This document shows, piece by piece, positions 57,375 through 64,000 of a DNA stretch of 64,000 nucleotides (position 1 is the first letter of the stretch; each line of letters opens with the position of its first letter). The DNA is taken from assembly GCF_048544455.1 (NCBI RefSeq), contig NC_133536.1:29886152-29950151 (forward strand), given 5' to 3'. Source of the DNA: Silene latifolia (lineage: Eukaryota; Streptophyta; Magnoliopsida; Caryophyllales; Caryophyllaceae). The notes beneath the pieces are model-generated. The model was not told where the DNA came from and ran no database searches. It worked only from the letters and a program-made list of their open reading frames with translations. The position numbers were made by a program, and so were the translations under genes.

Positions 57375-58634
57375 CTAATTCTTCTTCTTCCTCTGGAATT
57401 TCATTTCACCATCAATACTTCTTTTCTTAGTTTGGAACAAATCCAACTGCCTGGTTTGTTCTTCAATTCCTTTTCCTTCCTTAAACAATACCATGCTCTC
57501 TACATAAGTAGACAAATAATATGAGAAACAATCTACACGTATGTCGCTTAATGTTGTCATGCTGTGTGTTACTAGATCAGTTGAAACGATGACAGTCTCA
57601 CTTTCGTGTCGGGCAAAAATATCATGACCACCCTTCAGCATGATAAGTTCCCCATTCTTTTTAAAACCAAAAGTCCTTGGCATGCCACATGGATGTAACT
57701 TAGCAATATTGAAATCGAACATCTTCGTCCAAGATTTAATGACCCCATCTTCTTTCATAAGCCATGCACTACAAGTCTTAATTTCACCATTGTAGTTCCG
57801 CTTAATCAAAGTTAAATTTCCATTATACTCATTGATAAAAAAGTCTGAGGTCCCTCCAAATATTAACCCGGTGTTTTGTAAAATACTAGGCAGTTGTATG
57901 GTCTCGAAACTCTCTGTAGACATATCAAATTTGAGGAGCACAGTTTCACAATTTGGAAACGCATAAGGCGTGCCAAGCCAATAAACAGAGCCATTAATGA
58001 AGCGAGGGGTATACCCGGTGCTGCACTGTTTAATTGAGTAGCAAGGACCAACACCGATAACCCTCCAACACCCAGATTTCAAACTATAGACCTCAACTTT
58101 CGTTTCCGAGCTTGGCCTATCACCACTATCCAGTTGTACGAGTCGAACAACCTTGTAATCAACCGAAATAGGATCAAACCCGAAGCCACAAACAGACTCA
58201 TACGGACCATAACTTTGAACTACAATTATAGGCCTCGGAACATGAACAAACTTCCTGATAGAAGGGTTCCAAAGTATAATAAGAGTACCCTCCATGCCAA
58301 AATCATTAACTAAGCAAAGAACACCGTTTACACAACCCGCCACAGTAAAGCACTTATCAGGATAATTAAGGAAGGGGACAAGCAAGCCTTGAGTTTGGAA
58401 GCCGGAAAAAGTGTCATCGTCGGCATCAAAATGGTAAATTTCTTGTTTGTCTTTGGTAAAATAACGAAGTAACAAGTGGGAATTGGCATATTGTGCAATA
58501 TGGGTGAAGATAAAATCATGACTAGTAATTAAAGAGAGGAATGATTTGGACAGAATAGTGCATTTAATTAGGGTTTTGACAGGCAATCTATGTAAGATAT
58601 TATTAGTGATTTCAGTAGGCAAATTATTCCACAT
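57375..58634 (-). CDS. F-box protein with F-box-associated domain
   Basis: An uninterrupted 419-codon frame. Residues 3-42 are an F-box (NLPTEITNNILHRLPVKTLI), which in this family binds SKP1 in an SCF ubiquitin ligase. Residues about 90-330 match the F-box-associated interaction type, with VNGVLCLVNDF, LILWNPSIRKFVHVPRP and the FGFDPISVDYKVVRLVQL segment, the part thought to bind substrates. The C-terminus is basic (EMKFQRKKKN). The length fits the large plant F-box/FBA family (CPR1/CPR30-like group). No intron is needed. The substrate cannot be told. The last 50 bp are imperfectly repeated just downstream (57290-57340). Confidence 0.92.
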   Translation of the reverse strand: MWNNLPTEITNNILHRLPVKTLIKCTILSKSFLSLITSHDFIFTHIAQYANSHLLLRYFTKDKQEIYHFDADDDTFSGFQTQGLLVPFLNYPDKCFTVAGCVNGVLCLVNDFGMEGTLIILWNPSIRKFVHVPRPIIVVQSYGPYESVCGFGFDPISVDYKVVRLVQLDSGDRPSSETKVEVYSLKSGCWRVIGVGPCYSIKQCSTGYTPRFINGSVYWLGTPYAFPNCETVLLKFDMSTESFETIQLPSILQNTGLIFGGTSDFFINEYNGNLTLIKRNYNGEIKTCSAWLMKEDGVIKSWTKMFDFNIAKLHPCGMPRTFGFKKNGELIMLKGGHDIFARHESETVIVSTDLVTHSMTTLSDIRVDCFSYYLSTYVESMVLFKEGKGIEEQTRQLDLFQTKKRSIDGEMKFQRKKKN

Positions 58635-59697
58635 ATTTTTGCAGGAAATAAAGCAAATTAAAGATAAAAAGAGGAGAGCTTACTGCTGGGATGGAATATT
58701 GGAGATGGAGAAAGAGAGCATTCAGAGAGAAACTGCCAATATGTTGTGGTTTTGATTCAGGTTGGGACTTAGGCTATAGAATATTTGTTCGGATCGAGTT
58801 TCTATTGTTTTACAATCATTCGGGTTTTTGTTCCAGATCCGGATTTGAATATTCAGATATTCGAAAATCTGGTATCCAGATTTCAAGATCCCAATCTGAT
58901 TCGATTTATATACAGAAAAAAAAAAATCGTCAGTCTCTCAAAAACAATTCAATCCATTTGACATTTTTCACACCACTAAAAAGAAGATATGTGTATTTTA
59001 TATATGATAACGACCTCGATCGCATAATTTATAAGTTTTAAAACTGTCAACTTTACATGGTAAGTTGGTAACGACCTCGATCCGGATTTTATAATTGTTA
59101 TTATAAAATCCACAAAGTTGTGAGGGTCTCAGAGAGTGACGGTTCAGGTTCATGTCTTGACAGTGTAGTTGTGTTTTGTGGTTTGTGGTTTGTTTTATTT
59201 TATTTAAGATAAAAAAAAATTCTTATACTGAGCAATGAGCATTGACTTTGTCAATTTGCCTACATTTTTTTTTTCTTTTTATTAATCTTTTTAAAATCTA
59301 TATAATCTATATCTATATAATAACATAAAAAGTCTAACTTAAGCATCATCTTGAGGACACGTGATAGGTTATGTTTCTACAAAAACCTCCATTTATTAGT
59401 CATTTTTCCTAATTAAAAGACTTTTACTATGACGTATTTATGTGCTTAATCTCTTTGGTAGCTCTTCACCTCTTAAAATTCTTATGTCTCTTTATCTCCC
59501 TCCTTAACTTTTCATTTTACATCATAGTTGTTTGATATCTTTGCTATGGATGATGATTCGTAAATTAATTAATTGATCCTGCAAACATTAAATCAGAGTT
59601 ATGAAGGGAGGAGATGAAGAGTTATTATCCTTAATGAATTCAGACGTTACCTCAATTATTATTTCAGTATTTTGACGTTTTAATTGTTCATTACAAG
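58635..59697. other. Upstream of the F-box gene to the Tekay LTR
   Basis: No gene. 59270-59330 has a TCTATATAAT-rich start that recalls a Helitron 5' end, but no 3' end is seen before the LTR at 59698. Confidence 0.4.
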
Positions 59698-61056
59698 TGT
59701 AACACCCCCTCATACCAAGGTGCCTTACCAGGACCACCCTACCATGAGAATGTGTTACCATCTCGGTTGCCCGAGGTTAGTACATATCAAAAGCGTCTGA
59801 ACTGAGCACATTTATTAAAGTAATGTAATTAACAAAGTTTACAACATCCAAAACCAAATACCGTCTAATGAAATACAACTTCGAAGTCTTAATAATAAAA
59901 GAAACTCGCTAAGACTCCAACGGTGTTGCTATGACTCATGATGGCAAATCTCCCAAGACAATCCCCAAGCTCTCACTAGCAAAACCTGTCAAGCCTGCTC
60001 ACCATCCCCGAATGGATCACCGCAGATTCCACAAACAACAACGGGGTCAGTATTATGCAACAAACAAGACAAACAAATGCAATACTCGTCTGATCATCAT
60101 CAACTCCCAATCACCCTGTCTCACATGGTATCCGACTACACACTAAAGTGTGTAGCCCTGCCAGATTACCCATCGCAACAGGTAATCCTCGCCGCCAGTG
60201 GGTGACCGCACCGATCCCACCTAGTCCGGCTCCTCAACGAGCGACAATAATCCCTGTCCCTTAATGTGCACATCCCCTCCCGTGGCGGGTTCCACGGAGG
60301 GCGAACTAGGGTGTGAAGCCACTCCCGCAAGTGACTCCACCACAATCACAATCACATGACATTACTGTCATCTCAATCCCCTCACACTAACACTGTCACA
60401 ACAATCTCCATATTACGATGATCAATAGACAACGGTAAATACAATAATATGTCATGTAAAGCACAGCAACTGAGTAGGGAAACCCTACCTTAGCAATCAC
60501 AGCAGTAAGCAACACGGATAATAAAAAAGGCTCCTCTACGAAGTCTTCTCCTATACAAAGATCATACAATACCATTACACTTTGAACAATTCCCAACATC
60601 CCCTTCCATATAAATGTATAGCAACCCAAAACGATGCAATAATTACAAAGATATACTTACCAACAGTGCAACAAGAACCTTTACGCAAGAATCACCGCAA
60701 ATTATCAACACAAAGATGCTACGAAATGCTCAAAAGGGATGATTAGGGAATGATTTGGGTAGGATTAGGGTAACATAGCAATGATAACGCTGTGAAATAT
60801 GATATTAGAAACTGACGCGGAATATAAAAATACCCTAATCATTCCTTAATCAAACCGTCGAAATATAACTTCGCCAAACCGGACACTCGGTCGAGTGTAA
60901 GGACACTCGGCCGAGTGACCTACACTCGGTCGAGTATTCAATATACTCGGCCGAGTGTTCTTCGGCAGAACCGAAATAACACGCATTCAGAGCACTACTC
61001 GGCCGAGTAGGCTCTACTCGGTCGAGTAGGCTCCAAAGGAAATCCGTAGTGTTACA
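59698..61056 (-). repeat. 3' LTR of Tekay-type element no. 3 with ACTCGGYCGAGT palindromes
   Basis: 1,359 bp from TGTAACACC to GTAGTGTTACA; related along its length to the LTR of element no. 2. Six copies of ACTCGGCCGAGT or ACTCGGTCGAGT lie at about 60884-61030, the same place in U3 as the ACTCGATCGAGT array of element no. 2. Confidence 0.9.
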
Positions 61057-61069
61057 ATCTTTCCCCCTA
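61057..61069 (-). promoter_or_regulatory. Polypurine tract of Tekay-type element no. 3
   Basis: The minus strand reads AGGGGGAAAGAT directly before the 3' LTR. Confidence 0.75.
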
Positions 61070-61281
61070 AAAAGAACTTCGTCCCGAAGTTCACACCCTA
61101 CTATCAGCAAGCACAACACCACGACACAAGACTCTAACAAATTACATGAGACAACTCCAAGGAACTATACACACATCACAACAAGTTACCCCAAACGCAT
61201 CTCCCGACTCGAATCAAACAAAGCAAAGAAAACACCAAAACACTATCGCGAGCATCCCCTACCCCCCTAAAAAGACAACGG

Positions 61282-63980
61282 TTACGTCCCTGTAACCAAA
61301 CATACCTGATCAAAAAGGTTAGAAAAGCGGTCTCGCATAGCCTCCTCGGGTTCCCATGTGGCTTCCTCCACATTATGATTAGACCAAAGGACCTTGAGTA
61401 AGACTGTCTCACCATTCCGGGTCTTACGAACCTTGCGATCAAGAATCTCCTTAGGAATCTCAGCATAGGACAAGGATTCATCAAGTTCGATGTTCTCCAT
61501 CTCGAGGATGTGCGACGGATCACTCACATATTTCCGGAGTTGAGACACATGAAACACATTATGCACTCTATCCAAAGCTGGTGGCAAAGCTAACCTGTAG
61601 GCTACCTCGCCAACACGGTCCAGAATTTCATAAGGGCCTATAAACTTTTGGCTTAACTTACCCTTCTTCCCAAACCTCATCACACCTCGCATAGGTGACA
61701 CTTTCAAAAGCACTTTGTCACCTACCGCGAACTCAATGTCCCTGCGGTGTAAGTCGGCGTAGCTCTTCTGACGATCTTGAGCTGCTCTCATCTTTTGGCG
61801 AATCAACTGGATTTGCTCAACCATATCTTGAACCAATTGTGGCCCTAAGACCACTGTCTCGGAACTATCATCCCAACAAACTGGACTTCGGCATTTCCGG
61901 CCATACAAAGCTTCAAAAGGTGCCATCCCAATGCTTGTATGATAACTATTATTGTATGAAAACTCGATCAAATCAAGTCTGTCTTCCCAACTGCCTCCAA
62001 AGTCCATAACACATGCCCTTAGCATGTCTTCTAAGGTCTTGATGGTCCGTTCTGTCTGGCCATCAGTTGCCGGATGAAAAGCTGTACTCATCTTCAAAGT
62101 TGTACCCATCAACTCTTGCAGTTCTTGCCAAAACTTTGATATGAACCTCGCATCACGATCGGAAACAATATCTTTCGGAATACCATGCAACCGAACCACA
62201 TGCTTTCGGTAACCCAATGCAAGCTGCATCTTAGACCAAGTATCTTTCATGGGGACGAAATGGGCTGATTTGGTTAGCCGATCCACAATCACCCAAATCA
62301 TGTTGTTACCTTGCTGTGACCTAGGTAACCCCACAATAAAGTCCATGGAGATCGACTTCCACTTCCACTCAGGCACTGTCAGAGACTGAATCTTACCTTG
62401 AGGTCTCCTTTGTTCACCTTTGACCCTTTGACAGGTCAAACATCTAGCCACAAACTCAGCTACGTCTTTCTTCATGTTCGGCCACCAAAAAGTCTTCTTA
62501 AGGTCTCTGTAAAGCTTATCACCACCCGGGTGAACTGAATAAGGAGTGCAATGAGCCTCAGACAAGATCATTCTCCTCAACTCGCATCGTCGGGAAACAC
62601 ACCATCTCCCATCAAAACGAACACTCCCATCTGGATGTATAGAGAACCGGGAAGCTGCTCCACTCTCTACCTTTGACTTCCACTCCTGGATCTTAGGATC
62701 AAGCTCTTGCTTACTTTTGATGTTTTCATACAACTCTGGCTCGATAGTCAAATCCCCGATGGTACTCCCTTCTCGAATCATAAAGATCCCCAATCTAGAC
62801 ATCTCATCTCTCAACTTCAGCAAGGACATAGCTGTACATAGCGAATGAACGCTCTTCCTACTCAAAGCATCAGCGACAACATTAGCTTTACCCTCGTGAT
62901 AGATGATCTCCATATCATAATCTCCAATCAGCTCCATCCACCGCCTCTGTCGCATGTTAAGCTCCTTCTGAGTGTGGATATACTTTAGACTCTTATGATC
63001 AGAGAACACCTTAAAAGTTGCGCCATAAAGGTAGTGCCTCCAAATTTTAAGAGCGAACACAACTGCACCCAGCTCCAAATCATGAGTAGGGTAATTCTCC
63101 TCATATTGCTTCAACTGCCTCGAAGCATAAGCTATAACTTTCCCTCCCTGCATCAAGACACAACCCAAACCGTTCTTTGAAGCGTCGGTATAGACCTCGA
63201 AGTTCTCACAACCCTCTGGCAAGGCTAGGATAGGAGCTGTAGTCAAGCGTTCTTTTAAGGTCTGAAACGCCGTTTCACAACTCCCATCCCAAACAAATCT
63301 GACTTCTTTCCTCATCAAGGATGTCATAGGCCGTGCTATGGTAGAGAAATCCTTCACAAATCTCCTAGTGAGTAGCCGGAAGGCCTAAGAAACTCCGGAT
63401 CTCAAGAACATTCTTCGGCGATTCCCACTTGGTAACGGCCTCAATCTTACTAGGATCCACAGACACCCCCTTCTTAGATATGACATGGCCTAGAAAAGCC
63501 ACTTCCTCTAACCAGAATTCACACTTGGATAACTTGGCATAGAGCTGATTTTCTCTCAAAGTCTGCAAGACTATCCTCAAATGCTCTTCGTGCTCTTCCT
63601 TGGTCTTGGAATAAACTAGGATATCGTCGATGAAAACAACCACAAATCTATCCAAAAACGGTGTGAAGATCCGGTTCATCAAATCCATAAAAGCTGCTGG
63701 CGCATTGGTCAACCCAAAAGGCATCACTACATACTCGTAGTGACCATAACGAGATCGGAACGCATTTTTTTTAGGAATATCTTCGTCTGCTATCCTCGGT
63801 GATGATACCCCGACCGAGATCAATCTTAGAGAATACACCACTCCACTTAACCGATCGAACAAATCATCAATCCTCGGCAACGGATACTTGTTCTTCACTG
63901 CAACCCGATTGAGCTCTCTGTAGTCAATGCACAATCTCATACTCCCATCTTTCTTCTTTACAAAAGAATCGGAGCTCCCC
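61282..63980 (-). CDS. pol of Tekay-type element no. 3: RT, RNase H, integrase, chromodomain
   Basis: From high to low coordinates: RT ([57 protein letters not shown]), RNase H ([33 protein letters not shown]), integrase with an HHCC zinc region ([15 protein letters not shown]...CLTCQRVKG), core ([45 protein letters not shown]), a C-terminal [16 protein letters not shown] segment and a chromodomain ([20 protein letters not shown]), which in chromoviruses guides insertion to chromatin. Most of it is one open frame of 691 codons. Confidence 0.92.
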
Positions 63981-64000
63981 ACGGTGACACGCTAGGCCTG

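Larger units (their letters stand above)
59698..64000 (-). mobile_element. Tekay-type (chromovirus) Ty3/gypsy retrotransposon no. 3, 3' part
   Basis: Minus-strand element with its 3' LTR at 59698-61056, polypurine tract, then integrase with chromodomain, RNase H and RT up to the window end. Its protein is close to that of element no. 2 at 6711-10860. It looks fairly whole in this part, with about two breaks in the RT region; the 5' part is off the window. Confidence 0.92.

Noticed and set aside
59270-59697. Possible Helitron before Tekay element no. 3
   Set aside because: Only a TCTATATAAT-like start; no hairpin plus CTAG end before the LTR, and the rest may be off the window.

Overview
This is nuclear DNA of a flowering plant. 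It has spliced genes with GT-AG introns (a U1 snRNP-C gene), plant-specific families (PPR, PELPK-type proline-rich protein, F-box with an F-box-associated domain) and plant transposon families (Tat, Tekay and Athila-type Ty3/gypsy elements, Stowaway, hAT, MULE, CACTA, Helitron). A eudicot, possibly Caryophyllales, is my inference; the sequence alone does not fix the species. More than half of the window is transposon.

Layout. 1-21553 is a nest at least three levels deep. A MULE transposon (19303-21553, - strand) is interrupted by a Tekay-type chromovirus (6711-19302, -). That chromovirus carries a Tat-lineage element in its integrase region (1-6710, continuing left of the window) and a non-autonomous Athila-type element in its 5' LTR (12120-18302, target duplication ACAAC). 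22390-33785 is one Stowaway MITE split by a complete 11.1-kb Tat-lineage element (22453-33585, +, target duplication CATTC), which itself holds an hAT MITE (24419-25074, 8-bp duplication) and a block of antisense ORFs.

33788-47310 is the gene-rich part. It holds an intact-looking U1-C spliceosomal gene (34167-39724, five exons) with a chloroplast-type 5S rRNA sequence in intron 2, a Helitron (41205-41693), a decayed PPR gene with a 420-bp internal duplication (41771-44370), and a broken partial duplicate of the 3' half of the U1-C gene (45155-47310). 47437-49848 is a CACTA element containing a small MULE. 51647-53022 is an hAT-like element containing a fold-back MULE MITE. 53976-55320 carries a frameshifted PELPK gene and a second PELPK fragment. 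57375-58634 is an intact F-box gene. 59698-64000 is the 3' part of another Tekay-type element.

The least ordinary structures are three. (1) A 12-bp palindrome, ACTCGATCGAGT, recurs about every 19-22 bp in both Tekay and Athila-type elements, including inside an ORF. (2) A MULE carries a minisatellite of about 31 bp whose units are themselves inverted repeats; it lies in the putative first intron and is kept in a second, non-autonomous MULE 27 kb away. (3) The U1-C duplication shows two different Stowaway elements at the same TA site.
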